Shown here: one piece after another, positions 48,004-57,528 of the stretch
How positions within the stretch are numbered: position 1 is the first letter of the stretch
How the letters are laid out: the number at the start of each line of letters is the position of its first letter
From: Oscillospiraceae bacterium
GTDB lineage: Bacteria > Bacillota > Clostridia > Oscillospirales > Oscillospiraceae
Assembly: GCA_902798545.1 (NCBI GenBank)
Contig: CADBWQ010000026.1
Span: forward strand, 1-57,985
Direction: 5' to 3'
DNA length: 57,985 nt
Translations under genes and position numbers: made by a program
Notes under the pieces: model-generated
The model's input: the letters and a program-made list of their open reading frames with translations, nothing else
Databases searched by the model: none
What the model was told of the DNA's origin: nothing

Positions 48004-49390
48004 TTCCACGGTGAAAAAGCCCAGTGTCTGGGCCCGTTTCCTTCTGATATGGGCTCTGATTCTGCTGATCCTCGGCGCTGTCGGCTGTTTTATTCTGTAT
48101 CGATACCTCGGCGTCTATGAAGTGACACGGCCGGAGCCGGTCATGGATGAGTTTATTGCGAATACAGAGATTGATGACCTGGTCCGCTTATCGAAGGAAA
48201 ACGTACAACTTGAACTGACAGAGTTTGAAGATCCACTGGAGCTCTTTTCCTCCTATATTGACGCAATTGATCTGTCCCGCGCAATCAATTATCGCATCAA
48301 TTCCGAGAAGAGCGGTTCCGATCATATTGTCTATGATGTTCGGTCCGGCCCGAATCTGATCTGCACTGTTGGCCTGACCCCTGACGGAGATTCTCCCGGC
48401 TTCAACAGACAGTACTGGGTCATTGACGAGGTTCAGGCCGCTGTCATCACAGACCTGCTTCCCTCCGTTGTTGCCACTGTTGAAACCATCGCCGGAACAA
48501 ACCTTGTTCTGAACGGGAAGCCATTGACAGATGTCTATCTGAGCGGCAATCCAACCCCGATCCCGGATCTTACCAGATTTGAAGCTGAAACAGAGACGCC
48601 TCCCGCATTTCTGACTTATGAGATTGGACCTCTGTATGGTGAGGTCCAGTTGTCAGACGCACATGGCAATTCCATTGCGCCGGACGGAGATGTTGTCGAC
48701 AACACTGTCCATTACCAGACGTTCAACGGTACACAGGATCTCCGCATTACAGCACCGGATGATCTGAATGTCTACATCAACGGTATTCAACTCGAGAAAA
48801 AAGACGCCTCTTCTTCGTCCCTCGGTGTCTTTGACGGCTTGGATCTCTACACTGGGGACGCCTCCTGTCTTACCTATGTATATAAGATTGACGGTCTGTA
48901 CCGCAATCCCGTTGTTACCGCCTGTGAGGCAGATGGACGGGAGGTCACACCAATCGCTTCTGCAGCTAACGCCTTTACCTTCTTTCACAGGGGCGAAGAT
49001 GACATCAAGGAGCAAATGCTTCCCATCGCTCAGAATTACTTCAATGCATATATGGATTATTCCGCTCATGCTTTTGAATTTACACGCTACTCCAACCTTC
49101 TGAGCAAAATTCTTCCCCAGAGCAGTCTCTATGATTATGTATCCAAGTCGCAGGAAGCGATGTACTGGGCCTCTGGCACGCAGACAGAATACAACGATCT
49201 ACGCTACGAAAACTTCCATAAGGTCAGCGACTACTGTTTTGTCTGCACTGTGATCTACAGTGCGGACATGACCGCCACGAACTGGTACGAACAATACAGC
49301 TACAAGCTTGAAAATGCATATGAGCTCGCTTTCGTCAGTACAAACGGTCGGTGGTTGGCCGCTGGCATGAATGTAATCACGGGAGCATAG
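47996..49390 (+). CDS. Hypothetical single-pass membrane protein
   Basis: 464 residues from an ATG with AAGGTG upstream, overlapping the glycosidase gene. An N-terminal membrane helix (about 13-38) is followed by a large extracytoplasmic part with repeated beta units and a C-terminal region (about 330-460, FTFFHRGEDDIKEQMLPIAQNYF ... WYEQYSYKLENAYEL) that looks like an NTF2-like fold, comparable in layout to TcaA-type envelope proteins. Function unknown; context points to surface polymer work. Confidence 0.72.
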   Translation: MTDSTVKKPSVWARFLLIWALILLILGAVGCFILYRYLGVYEVTRPEPVMDEFIANTEIDDLVRLSKENVQLELTEFEDPLELFSSYIDAIDLSRAINYRINSEKSGSDHIVYDVRSGPNLICTVGLTPDGDSPGFNRQYWVIDEVQAAVITDLLPSVVATVETIAGTNLVLNGKPLTDVYLSGNPTPIPDLTRFEAETETPPAFLTYEIGPLYGEVQLSDAHGNSIAPDGDVVDNTVHYQTFNGTQDLRITAPDDLNVYINGIQLEKKDASSSSLGVFDGLDLYTGDASCLTYVYKIDGLYRNPVVTACEADGREVTPIASAANAFTFFHRGEDDIKEQMLPIAQNYFNAYMDYSAHAFEFTRYSNLLSKILPQSSLYDYVSKSQEAMYWASGTQTEYNDLRYENFHKVSDYCFVCTVIYSADMTATNWYEQYSYKLENAYELAFVSTNGRWLAAGMNVITGA

Positions 49391-49395
49391 CAAAC

Positions 49396-49430
49396 ACCTC
49401 CGCCTGAAAAAATGAAATCAAGGCGGAGGT
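49396..49430. terminator. Bidirectional terminator
   Basis: ACCTCCGCCT / AGGCGGAGGT stem with a 15-base A-rich loop between two convergent operons. Confidence 0.82.
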
Positions 49431-49465
49431 ATTCTTATTATTATTTCGTTGTCAGTACCGTAGGA

Positions 49466-50137
49466 TCAGATCCCTGATTCCAGTGCGTTGATTTCTTTTG
49501 CCAGACGCTGGATCTGGAGTTCAAGATCCTTCAGCTGTTCCCGCCCGGATCCATAGAAGCTCTCTTCTTCAGCTTCATCCGTAGCGTTCGAAGTCACGCT
49601 TTTATCATAGCTTTCCGAAACCGACTCTTTCAGATGATTCTCAATCATGCTGATAGGCAAAGACGAGGACTTCTCCGTGCCATCCAATACATCGAGAATC
49701 CGCTTCAGGCGTGTGTTCAGAAACTGTATGTTCTCCTCTTCCCTACTCTGAAGAGTGCTGAAACACGCTCTGACCTGCTCAGCCGCCAAGGCTTTCTTTT
49801 CTTCCGTCTCCTGCATCAATACACTGCTCTTTGTTTCTGCATCCTTTATGATCCCATCCGCACGCTCATGGGCTTTGGCCAGCGTATCACGATACAGGCC
49901 CTGCATTTCCGACAGCAGTTCTCTCGACTGCATGTTTTCTGCCTGTTTCTGGGAACGTTCGGTACGCAGAGCATCCAGCTCAAGGCGTTGTCTCTCATTC
50001 TCCTCGACGAGTTCAACTACCTTAGCACGCAGCTCTTCAAGCACGGCATTAACCTTATTAACATTATAGTATTTTCTCTTTGCAACATCGATATTGATAT
50101 GATCAAAGTAATCCAGAATATCAGCCATACTCTTCAC
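49466..50137 (-). CDS. DivIVA-like coiled-coil protein
   Basis: 223 residues, GTG start (50137) or ATG at 50128. The N-terminal motif AKRKYYNVNKVNAVLEELRAKV resembles the DivIVA membrane-binding and coiled-coil start. Residues about 30-145 are one long coiled coil, followed by a Ser/Glu-rich linker and a short C-terminal coil (EQLKDLELQIQRLAKEI). It may help place envelope or division proteins at curved membranes. It is monocistronic, beside the large wall protein gene. Confidence 0.65.
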   Translation of the reverse strand: MKSMADILDYFDHINIDVAKRKYYNVNKVNAVLEELRAKVVELVEENERQRLELDALRTERSQKQAENMQSRELLSEMQGLYRDTLAKAHERADGIIKDAETKSSVLMQETEEKKALAAEQVRACFSTLQSREEENIQFLNTRLKRILDVLDGTEKSSSLPISMIENHLKESVSESYDKSVTSNATDEAEEESFYGSGREQLKDLELQIQRLAKEINALESGI

Positions 50138-50179
50138 TCGCCCGTTTCTTTTGTTTCAGATTCTTTTTCGATTGGACTG

Positions 50180-50208
50180 ATTATAGCAGATTTGCAGCCC
50201 TGATGCAA
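50180..50208 (-). promoter_or_regulatory. Promoter of the DivIVA-like gene
   Basis: Minus-strand TTGCAT (50208-50203), 17 bp, TATAAT (50185-50180), 43 bp before the start. It lies right behind the stop of the wall protein gene, with no hairpin between. Confidence 0.55.
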
Positions 50209-50224
50209 TATTAGAGATTATCGC

Positions 50225-53200
50225 TTACAGAATGAAGCTAATGCTCTCAAATTGTAAGGTTTTAAATTGCGTTTGTTCTGCCTGTAAATTCAGATCCAGT
50301 GCCTGCTTCTTACGACGCCGAATCAGTAAGCTACTTGCCAAGACAAACAATACTGCTCCCGTCCACGTATATACTGTGCTTCCCGTTCCACCGGTAGAGG
50401 GCAGTACCGTACCAATACGGTTAATTATCGTGAATGTGTCCATGCTGTCTAGTTCATTGAGGTTGCGTGGCTGATAAGTCGCAGATCTCAGGTCATCGGC
50501 ATTCACTGTTAAAGCCCCCTCATAAACTGTAAACTTCACAGGGATCTTTTCTGTGAGCACGCCCCCATCCGCTTCTTTTATTTGCTCGATCCGGTACACT
50601 CCGTCTGTAAGGCCGGAGAGCGTGAATCCGTCTGCGGAAACTGTAAACTGGTCGTTCTGATCCAGGCATTGCATAGTATTGTGCGTCACCTTTTCAAAAC
50701 TGCTTCCGCTCCCCTGTTTCATGAGTTCAAAGACCGCATTGGGCAAACTCGTCCCCTGGTCATTCTGAACCTTTATTCTGATACTCATCCCAAGGTCAGC
50801 CACATCGTTACCTGTATTGATCACCTGCAGCAGACCGCTTGTTGCGCCGGCAGGCGGGTTATATGAAACGGTATAGTCTTCTCCCTTATAACTCTCCGGG
50901 CTTTCAAGCACATAATAGTTATATTCTACACCATTTTTATTCTGCTTCGGTAAGCTTCTATCATCATAAACTCCATTGTTTTCTTGCATTTCCCAGGATA
51001 CTGTCCAATTATTGCCTGAATTCAGTTTTATAGTGTTATATACCACATAGTCATTATTATCAACGTCCTCTTCTATTGCAAATTTTCCTGAAGTAATCTT
51101 TGAACCCCCCTGAACAACAATGCTCAAATTATCATGAACATGTTCTATTGTCAACGAACAGCTACTGCTTATAGCGCTCCATATAAATCGTCCTGATTCA
51201 TCTATATACTTTTTATTCTGAACGGGTTCATCATTGACACTTATTGTTTTAGGAATATTTCCTGAATTATTGTGCCAGTCTTTCTTCGAATCTGTCCATG
51301 TAATTTTCACATCTCCGTTATCCGCGATAGCTCCATTTATCACTTTTTGAACTTCATTGTTTGTATTCGTAATTTCAACATGGATTGAATGCACTTCTTT
51401 CGTTGTTCGTTTTAGTTCAACATAGATTTCTTTTGGCGTTGCTCCTCCGCTCCACACTTTCTGGATTGTAAGGCTGTCCTGGTCATATTCGTTGCTGAAA
51501 ACAGCAGCGTCCGGTTCTGTGGCAGCAAGTTTCATAATTGGTTCCGGCGTCGCATTTCCATTGATTGTCACCGCATGGTCCGGGATCTCATATCCGATTT
51601 CTGAGAACATCACTTCCGTATTAATCGGTATCTGACCAATTGTCCAGGTACTGGTCAGTCCGTCTTCTTCTCTCATCACACCTTCCGGCAAGCTTTCTTC
51701 CATTGTGAGTTCCAGGCTTTTTGCCGTCTCTCCCTCTTTCCATGAAGCGATGATCTTATAATCTTCTGGAATCTGAGATTCGTTAATCCCGATAAAGTGA
51801 TTTGTCACTTTCACAGAACCAAGCAGATATTTGTTTTCTATCGTGATCATCTGGTTTGATTCAATCGGAAGTGACTGATGCTTTTCTGTCGTGTTCTGAT
51901 TACTGATTTCAATACCGTTCTCGTTCTTAAAGATGACATCTGCAGCTGAAGGATAAGAATTGTCTTCAGTGATATAATAGCGATATCTGTTTCCCTGTAC
52001 ATCTGCCGTGATCAGGTCGCTGATCTCCGCGGACCAGCTTCCATTCTCTGTAGGAAATGAGACTGTGTATACGAAATCTGTGTCTGTATATTCAAGTATT
52101 GATATCTCGTCTATCGTCTCATCGTCACTTTCAGACTGTTCTCCCGTCAGCGCGGCAGAATCTGCAGGTGTCTGTTCTTCATTGATTTCTTCGTCTGTTG
52201 TTTCAATCTCAGTATCTGAGCATTCCGAAGCGGTTGAATTATCCGAGCTGCTTCTGCTGCAGCTTTCCGCTCTCTGCTGATGGACGGTAAAAACTGCACC
52301 TGCGCCTTCCGGTGGGCTCGTATTTGTACCGTCCGTCCACACTGCATCCAGAATAATAGTGATGTTATCGCCGGCTGATAATTCTTCTGCATCTGATTCC
52401 CGGTCATCGGTGACCCTGATGCTGATCTCATCGCCATTTCTCATTTTTATCAGCAGCGTTTCCTCGGTAGAAAACGGCGCAAGAGGAATCAGGACCCAGT
52501 CTGAAACCGGGTTCGAAACTTCAAACGATTCATCACAGACGGTTTCATCTGTCAGATCGGGCCGAGCTTCAGCAGTATCACATTCGACTCTTGTTACCGA
52601 AAGCAGGCTTTCATCAGAAAACGTCACATTCTCCACTTCATTTATGAATTCTTCTCGACTTTCAAACCTTGTTCTGTCCTCACCATTTGCATTACCAACA
52701 AAGCCCAGTTTCTCTGCGAGTTCAGACAACGCAATACTTCCGTCTCCCGGCAGGCTGAACTGATATAACTCACCACCGGACTCGTATTCGAATTCCACAA
52801 TATAAACGACTGCATAAATGGAGAAAGCGTCTGCATTGAATGTTACATCGCGTTCTGATGCAGCTGCCACATCATCTTCCCGTTCAACAAGCTCAGCATC
52901 GCCGCTCTTGTCAATATGGACGATCTTTGTAGTCTGTTCTTCATGCGGGCTGGCCCACGGGGTCATCGTCACTCGGATCGGTAATATAGGCTCAACAACC
53001 TCTCCCCCGGATGTAACAAAGGTAATATCCACTGCTTGTACTTCGAGGACCTCTCCCCTCACAATGTTGGCAACTGCAGGTTTCAGCATATTGCCGTTCA
53101 CCGGGGCAGCGGACATCTTCGTGTTTGCCGGGAAGGCATGTTCCGGCGCTTCAGCCGAAACTCTGATTCCGCCAACAGTCAGTACCCAGCTCTGCGCAGG

Positions 53201-54766
53201 CATATCGACCTCAAGCAATTCTGATCCCAGATCCGTCCCGGTGCTTTCTTCCAGCTTTGGCTTCTCATTGCTGTACTCTTCCGAAATCACTGTATTATCG
53301 TGGTCATCGTCTGCCTCTTCATAATCTGCATCACTTTCCGAATTCTCAGGCATAACCCCATAGCCCATAATATGCCAGTCATCGAGTGTATATTCGAAGG
53401 TCTCAACGGTAGCTGTACGGTTTCCCTCGATGGTACAGAGGCAGTTACTGTCAGGATCTGCTTCAGAGACAATTCCTACGTGATCTGCCAGTCCGTCTCC
53501 TTCCCTGTCAAAGAAAACCAGATCGCCCGGTGAAGGCTCATAGTTTTCAGCTCCAGCATACATGCCAAGATCTTTCAGGCTGTTCACCCATGTTATTGTC
53601 CCGCAGTCGTAAGGGAAGTCTTCTTCTGATATCCCTGCATAGTGCAGGCAGAAAGAAACAAACATGGCACACCAGTCGCCATATGGATAACCGAACCATT
53701 CTCCGTAGCGGGTCCATCCCTTCATCTCATACTGTTCTCTGTTTTCATTTAGCACTGCGTCAAAGTTTCTGCTGCTCTCGCTGTATCCGAGCTGAGACTT
53801 AGCAATCATTACTAAATCCTCGGCCCATATTCCTGACAGCTCCAAATCTCCGAAGCTCCTCTCCCATTTCTCAGCTGTCTCCAGGTCTGCAAACGGATCG
53901 CTCTGCGGGCATACAGGAAGCGCAGTCTCTTCATCGATCTCTTCTTCGGTTTCTTCCAGGTCAGTTTTGTGCTCCACTTTACACTTGTTTGTCTCTTCTC
54001 GGATTGTTGCAGCATTCTCCGTGTCCTCTTCTTTCCGTTCCTGTTCATCATCATTGATCTCTATGATGCGGAAGCACTCCGGGCCATGCTGATGGGTTAT
54101 CAGCTCGTCTTCTGTGCAAGCCAGAACATGGGCTGTGGTATAGCAGTCTTCCGAATGGGTATGAGCTCCCTCTCCTTCTGCAGCCCCGCAACTCAGCTGC
54201 ATTTCCAAAGCGTAACAGTTATCATTGTGTCGGTGTGCGCCTTCGCCCTCTTCTTGATCGCAAACCAGAACTTGATTCAAAGCAAAACATTCATCAGTGT
54301 GCTCGTGACTGTTTTCCGCGATGCTGCATATAAGCTCTCCTCGCTCCAGAGCATAGCAACCCTCTGTATGATAGTGCCCTTCGCCCACCGTTTCTTTACA
54401 TACCAGCGTACGATGTTCCTCCATGCAGGCGTCATCATGCACATGGCCTCGAGTTTCTTCCAGTTCGCAGCATAGAACGGTTCTTTCTGAAAAGCATGCA
54501 TTCTTATGTTCCTCGACTTCTTCTAGCATACACACAAGAACATTCTCGCAGTAACAGTCTGTGTTATGCTCGTGAGCAACCATCTCTGCCCCCTCCTCAG
54601 CATACGGGCAGAATAGCTCCTTTCTGGTGTAGGTTTTGGCAATTGCATCCTTATGAAACGCCGCAAATGTACCGATCGTTACCAGCATCGATAAGCAGAG
54701 CACCATGGCAACCCATCTGTTGTGCGCTTTTCTGGCCTGTCTGAAATAGTTTGACACCTTATCCAT
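50225..54766 (-). CDS. Large LPXTG surface protein with His/Cys repeats and CHAP domain
   Basis: 1513 residues. An N-terminal membrane/signal helix (about 17-36) is followed, at residues 65-231, by eight units of H-x-H-x3-C or a close variant (HEHNTDC, EHKNAC, HVHDDAC, HYHTEGC, HEHTDEC, HRHNDNC, HTHSEDC, HQHGPEC), each preceded by another Cys, and an acidic stretch. A CHAP amidase (about 310-480; GDWCAMFVSFC with catalytic Cys, ADHVGIVSE with His) and several beta domains of pilin/Cna_B kind follow. Near the end are LPSTGG, a hydrophobic helix, RRRKK and an unusual 27-residue tail. It is sortase-anchored, probably metal-binding, with peptidoglycan-cleaving ability. Monocistronic. Confidence 0.85.
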   Translation of the reverse strand: MDKVSNYFRQARKAHNRWVAMVLCLSMLVTIGTFAAFHKDAIAKTYTRKELFCPYAEEGAEMVAHEHNTDCYCENVLVCMLEEVEEHKNACFSERTVLCCELEETRGHVHDDACMEEHRTLVCKETVGEGHYHTEGCYALERGELICSIAENSHEHTDECFALNQVLVCDQEEGEGAHRHNDNCYALEMQLSCGAAEGEGAHTHSEDCYTTAHVLACTEDELITHQHGPECFRIIEINDDEQERKEEDTENAATIREETNKCKVEHKTDLEETEEEIDEETALPVCPQSDPFADLETAEKWERSFGDLELSGIWAEDLVMIAKSQLGYSESSRNFDAVLNENREQYEMKGWTRYGEWFGYPYGDWCAMFVSFCLHYAGISEEDFPYDCGTITWVNSLKDLGMYAGAENYEPSPGDLVFFDREGDGLADHVGIVSEADPDSNCLCTIEGNRTATVETFEYTLDDWHIMGYGVMPENSESDADYEEADDDHDNTVISEEYSNEKPKLEESTGTDLGSELLEVDMPAQSWVLTVGGIRVSAEAPEHAFPANTKMSAAPVNGNMLKPAVANIVRGEVLEVQAVDITFVTSGGEVVEPILPIRVTMTPWASPHEEQTTKIVHIDKSGDAELVEREDDVAAASERDVTFNADAFSIYAVVYIVEFEYESGGELYQFSLPGDGSIALSELAEKLGFVGNANGEDRTRFESREEFINEVENVTFSDESLLSVTRVECDTAEARPDLTDETVCDESFEVSNPVSDWVLIPLAPFSTEETLLIKMRNGDEISIRVTDDRESDAEELSAGDNITIILDAVWTDGTNTSPPEGAGAVFTVHQQRAESCSRSSSDNSTASECSDTEIETTDEEINEEQTPADSAALTGEQSESDDETIDEISILEYTDTDFVYTVSFPTENGSWSAEISDLITADVQGNRYRYYITEDNSYPSAADVIFKNENGIEISNQNTTEKHQSLPIESNQMITIENKYLLGSVKVTNHFIGINESQIPEDYKIIASWKEGETAKSLELTMEESLPEGVMREEDGLTSTWTIGQIPINTEVMFSEIGYEIPDHAVTINGNATPEPIMKLAATEPDAAVFSNEYDQDSLTIQKVWSGGATPKEIYVELKRTTKEVHSIHVEITNTNNEVQKVINGAIADNGDVKITWTDSKKDWHNNSGNIPKTISVNDEPVQNKKYIDESGRFIWSAISSSCSLTIEHVHDNLSIVVQGGSKITSGKFAIEEDVDNNDYVVYNTIKLNSGNNWTVSWEMQENNGVYDDRSLPKQNKNGVEYNYYVLESPESYKGEDYTVSYNPPAGATSGLLQVINTGNDVADLGMSIRIKVQNDQGTSLPNAVFELMKQGSGSSFEKVTHNTMQCLDQNDQFTVSADGFTLSGLTDGVYRIEQIKEADGGVLTEKIPVKFTVYEGALTVNADDLRSATYQPRNLNELDSMDTFTIINRIGTVLPSTGGTGSTVYTWTGAVLFVLASSLLIRRRKKQALDLNLQAEQTQFKTLQFESISFIL

Positions 54767-54925
54767 CTTTCTGCCCTCAAAAGAATTAGTTTTTTCAGCT
54801 GATTCATCATCAGGTGATTCTTATTGCTTGTGGGAGAAAAGTCTGCTTTTCTTAGCAGTGGGATATGCCGGACGCGGGTTATTTGTTTTTGAATCATGTA
54901 ATTATTTGACACCGTATTGTAATCT

Positions 54926-54954
54926 ATTAAAACATATCTTCTCAAAAATATCAA
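54926..54954 (-). promoter_or_regulatory. Possible promoter of the LPXTG protein gene
   Basis: Minus-strand TTGATA (54954-54949), 17 bp, TTTAAT (54931-54926), leaving a 160-base leader with a small CTGCT ... AGCAG hairpin. Confidence 0.4.
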
Positions 54955-55074
54955 CAACTTTTTTTCTTTTATGTAAACCCTCCTTGTGCTATATTTACAG
55001 TATTCTTATTTTTGTATTCCAGATTCAGAAAAACAAAAAGACGAAAGGCTGAGCATTTAGCCCATCTCTCGTCC

Positions 55075-55103
55075 TTGAACCGGGAATCATCATCTGGTAT
55101 AAT
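55075..55103 (+). promoter_or_regulatory. Promoter of the Mbeg1-like gene
   Basis: TTGAAC (55075-55080), 17 bp, TATAAT (55098-55103), 50 bp before the ATG. The rest of the 386-bp gap to the LPXTG gene shows no gene. Confidence 0.68.
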
Positions 55104-55152
55104 TCTGATCAGATAGCTGCAGGACATAACAGTCAAACCTGGAGGAGAAGTC

Positions 55153-56286
55153 ATGGCGGATCTGTTTGAATATCTGAGCTGGCGTGCGGATGTCCCATTT
55201 TCTGTTGATCCATTTAATGAGGTAGACAATCTCATCCTGTCAGAGCTGGCATATGCCGATTTCTCGGATATTGTTCCATCGGATGGGACGGTCATCTCAC
55301 TGTCAACAATGTGTGAGATGTACTTTGAGACCCATGACAGAGAGCTGTTGAAGAAAGAATCCTCTTTTCTGGCCAAAGCCCCTCTTCTGATGGACGGCAT
55401 GCTGAATGGCGCACGTTTTCAGAATATGAGTGCCTGCTTCTATGTCAATAATATTGTTCCCGAGAGACACTCTCAGATGTCTGCCATCACTTTTCTGCTT
55501 GACGACGGCACTATGTTCATTGCCTTTCGCGGTACAGACAACTCTTTGACCGGTTGGAGAGAAGACTTCGATTTGAGCTACATCGCAGAAACGCACGGTC
55601 AGGAGCTGGCCGTCAAATATCTGGAGCTTGTAGCTTCCAGATTTTCCTATCCGATGCGTGTCGGCGGTCACTCCAAAGGGGGTAATTTTGCCGTTTTCTC
55701 GGCCTCCTTTTGCGAATCGCTGATACAGGAGCGTATCATTACGGTGTATTCCAATGACGGTCCCGGCTTCCGTGAAGATGTGATCAAAGCGGAAGGATAT
55801 CTACGTGTTCTTCCAAAAGTACTGAGCATCATCCCAGACACCTCTGTCATTGGACTTCTGCTGTCCAGCCTCTCGGATCGGGAGGTCATCCGAAGTACCG
55901 CAACCGGTATCATGCAGCACGATGGTTTCACCTGGTCTGTCAACAGGAATCGTTTCGTTCCCGCAGAGCTGTCGGATACCGGAATATTTATCAACCGCGC
56001 AATTGACTCTTGGATAGATAAGCTGGACGATAACACACGCAGATCTTTTACCCAGACGGTCTTCTCTATCATTGAAGCCACTGAAAAAGACAGTTTTCAC
56101 GAGATTGCGAGAGAAAAGCTGAAAAGTCTGACCAAGATGATCGGATCGATGCAGAACATCCCAAAGGATAAGCAGACAGAACTTCTCCGCCTTGCCGGTC
56201 AGCTTCTTCAAAGCGGAGGTCAGGTACTTCTGGAACAGCTCCCAAACACGCTGGCTAACAACAAAGAGAACAAGGCTGACAGCTGA
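55153..56286 (+). CDS. Mbeg1-like alpha/beta hydrolase (DUF2974)
   Basis: 377 residues; GGAGGAG precedes the ATG. A lipase-like fold with the first strand MFIAFRGTDNSLTGWREDF and nucleophile elbow VGGHSKGGNFA (Gly-His-Ser-Lys-Gly). A later Asp (YSNDGPGF) and His (MQHDGFTW) could complete a triad. No signal peptide, so it is cytosolic. Mbeg1-like proteins are widespread in Clostridia and have no settled substrate. Monocistronic, ended by a strong hairpin. Confidence 0.85.
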   Translation: MADLFEYLSWRADVPFSVDPFNEVDNLILSELAYADFSDIVPSDGTVISLSTMCEMYFETHDRELLKKESSFLAKAPLLMDGMLNGARFQNMSACFYVNNIVPERHSQMSAITFLLDDGTMFIAFRGTDNSLTGWREDFDLSYIAETHGQELAVKYLELVASRFSYPMRVGGHSKGGNFAVFSASFCESLIQERIITVYSNDGPGFREDVIKAEGYLRVLPKVLSIIPDTSVIGLLLSSLSDREVIRSTATGIMQHDGFTWSVNRNRFVPAELSDTGIFINRAIDSWIDKLDDNTRRSFTQTVFSIIEATEKDSFHEIAREKLKSLTKMIGSMQNIPKDKQTELLRLAGQLLQSGGQVLLEQLPNTLANNKENKADS

Positions 56287-56315
56287 TTTGTTCCGAATAT
56301 CTCCCGAGAAAAGAA

Positions 56316-56343
56316 AAAAACCACGGTATAAACCGTGGTTTTT
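56316..56343. terminator. Terminator of the Mbeg1-like gene and tRNA pair
   Basis: AAAAACCACGGT / ACCGTGGTTTTT stem with a 4-base loop and T- or A-runs on both sides, directly next to the tRNA-Val 3' end. Confidence 0.88.
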
Positions 56344-56344
56344 G

Positions 56345-56420
56345 TGGTGGACGATACAAGACTCGAACTTGTGACCTCCCGCACGTCAAGCGGATGCGCT
56401 ACCAGCTGCGCCAATCGTCC
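56345..56420 (-). tRNA. tRNA-Val (anticodon GAC)
   Basis: Seventy-six bases with encoded CCA. Acceptor GGACGAT/ATCGTCC, anticodon loop TTGACGT (anticodon GAC) in stem CCGC/GCGG, T arm with AGTTCGAGTC. Confidence 0.95.
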
Positions 56421-56496
<76 letters not shown>

Positions 56497-56539
56497 GTGA
56501 ACAAGCGATACGCGTTGAATGTCAAGCACTTTTTTGCCT

Positions 56540-56566
56540 GAGGGGTAATCTTTTCGATTACCCCTC
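56540..56566. terminator. Terminator of the acetyl-CoA-synthase-like operon
   Basis: GAGGGGTAATC / GATTACCCCTC stem, 5-base loop; a T- and A-rich tail lies on the minus strand. Confidence 0.82.
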
Positions 56567-56587
56567 TTTATTGCTTTCAGCTATTGC

Positions 56588-57322
56588 TCAGTGGCCCTTT
56601 TCCGTTCCTTTGGAGCCAACGCCGAAGTGGAGCTCCTTCATTCCCTCCACTTCGTCACAGATTCCTTTCAGTGAACAGATTGAGCAGTCGGTTGGAATGC
56701 CTTCCAGGATCGTTGTCAGCGTGTTTGTAATGTTGCCGGCCTTCTTCGCTGTGTCTTTCATCCCGGTATAGTCCATGCCCGAGGCGGTGACAAAGATCAC
56801 TTTGGCATTCAAAACATTGACATTCTTCTTATATTCTTTGATATAGCTCGCGCCGATGTTCCGGAAACTGATCCCGTGATGGATAGCCTGTTTGGACACG
56901 CGGACCTGTTCCCGGTAGTTCTCTGGAGAAATCCGCACCATGTACCCCTCAGGGTAGACATGATACTTGGCAAACTCGATATCCTTCAGAATGCGATAGA
57001 CTCTCTCGTTATCGTCATCCAGTATGCCGACACGCAGAAGCACGATACGAGCAAAGTCCGTGTCACCTCTGATCTCCTTCAGGTCCGATCCATACAGGAG
57101 GATTTGATCTCTGTCCACGAATTCCGCACCGGAGGTGAACAGAACGTAATTGGCAGACCCCTTTCCGCTGGCACCGAGCTCGTAGGCTGCATCACGCTGC
57201 ATGACCAGCTCGCTGGAGCCGAGATCTTTCCAGCAGTCATGCTCGGAATAATCCCAGACCGTTGGGATTCCCTTTTCCAGGAAGCCCTGGGTGTCTTTGA
57301 TCAGGGAATTATAGAGTTCCAT
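56588..57322 (-). CDS. Acetyl-CoA synthase (CdhC)-related partial-domain protein
   Basis: 244 residues. DCWKDLGSSELVMQRDAAYELG, FARIVLLRVG, DIEFAKYHVYPEGYMVR and REQVRVSKQAI are like segments of the acetyl-CoA decarbonylase/synthase beta (CdhC/AcsB) protein, and the end has PTDCSICSLKGICDEVEGMKELHFG. It is far shorter than a full synthase and I do not see a full A-cluster Cys set, so it is a stand-alone relative. The neighbouring dehydratase activase suggests a role in corrinoid, CoA or redox enzyme maturation; not proven. Confidence 0.7.
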   Translation of the reverse strand: MELYNSLIKDTQGFLEKGIPTVWDYSEHDCWKDLGSSELVMQRDAAYELGASGKGSANYVLFTSGAEFVDRDQILLYGSDLKEIRGDTDFARIVLLRVGILDDDNERVYRILKDIEFAKYHVYPEGYMVRISPENYREQVRVSKQAIHHGISFRNIGASYIKEYKKNVNVLNAKVIFVTASGMDYTGMKDTAKKAGNITNTLTTILEGIPTDCSICSLKGICDEVEGMKELHFGVGSKGTEKGH

Positions 57323-57327
57323 AACCC

Positions 57328-57483
57328 TCAGAACACCTGGTCGACTTTCTTCTGGTCAAACATCAGGTTGACCTGTTTGTAAGCCCATCCGAGGACCTTC
57401 TGATCCAGGTTCCAGAAATATACGACAAACAGAACCGTAACTACTGTTAAAAGGATCTTAAACAGCTTCTTCACAAATTTCAA
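57328..57483 (-). CDS. 51-residue membrane protein
   Basis: TTG start with GGAGC eight bases upstream; the stop is six bases before the next start. Sequence begins MKFVKKLFKILLTVVTVLF, one basic-then-hydrophobic membrane helix (about 8-23), then a short amphipathic part ending DQKKVDQVF. The good ribosome binding site and tight fit between two genes of one operon support it. Function unknown. Confidence 0.65.
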   Translation of the reverse strand: MKFVKKLFKILLTVVTVLFVVYFWNLDQKVLGWAYKQVNLMFDQKKVDQVF

Positions 57484-57528
57484 TGGAATAAGCTCCTTTC
57501 AATCTATAAATACTTCTCTGCGGGTCTT

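Noticed and set aside
50138-50224. Expected terminator after the LPXTG gene
   Set aside because: I see no convincing hairpin in the 87 bp before the DivIVA-like gene, so none is listed.
54277-54501. Short frames opposite the His/Cys repeats of the LPXTG gene
   Set aside because: Repeat-derived shadows on alternative frames with no start signals.
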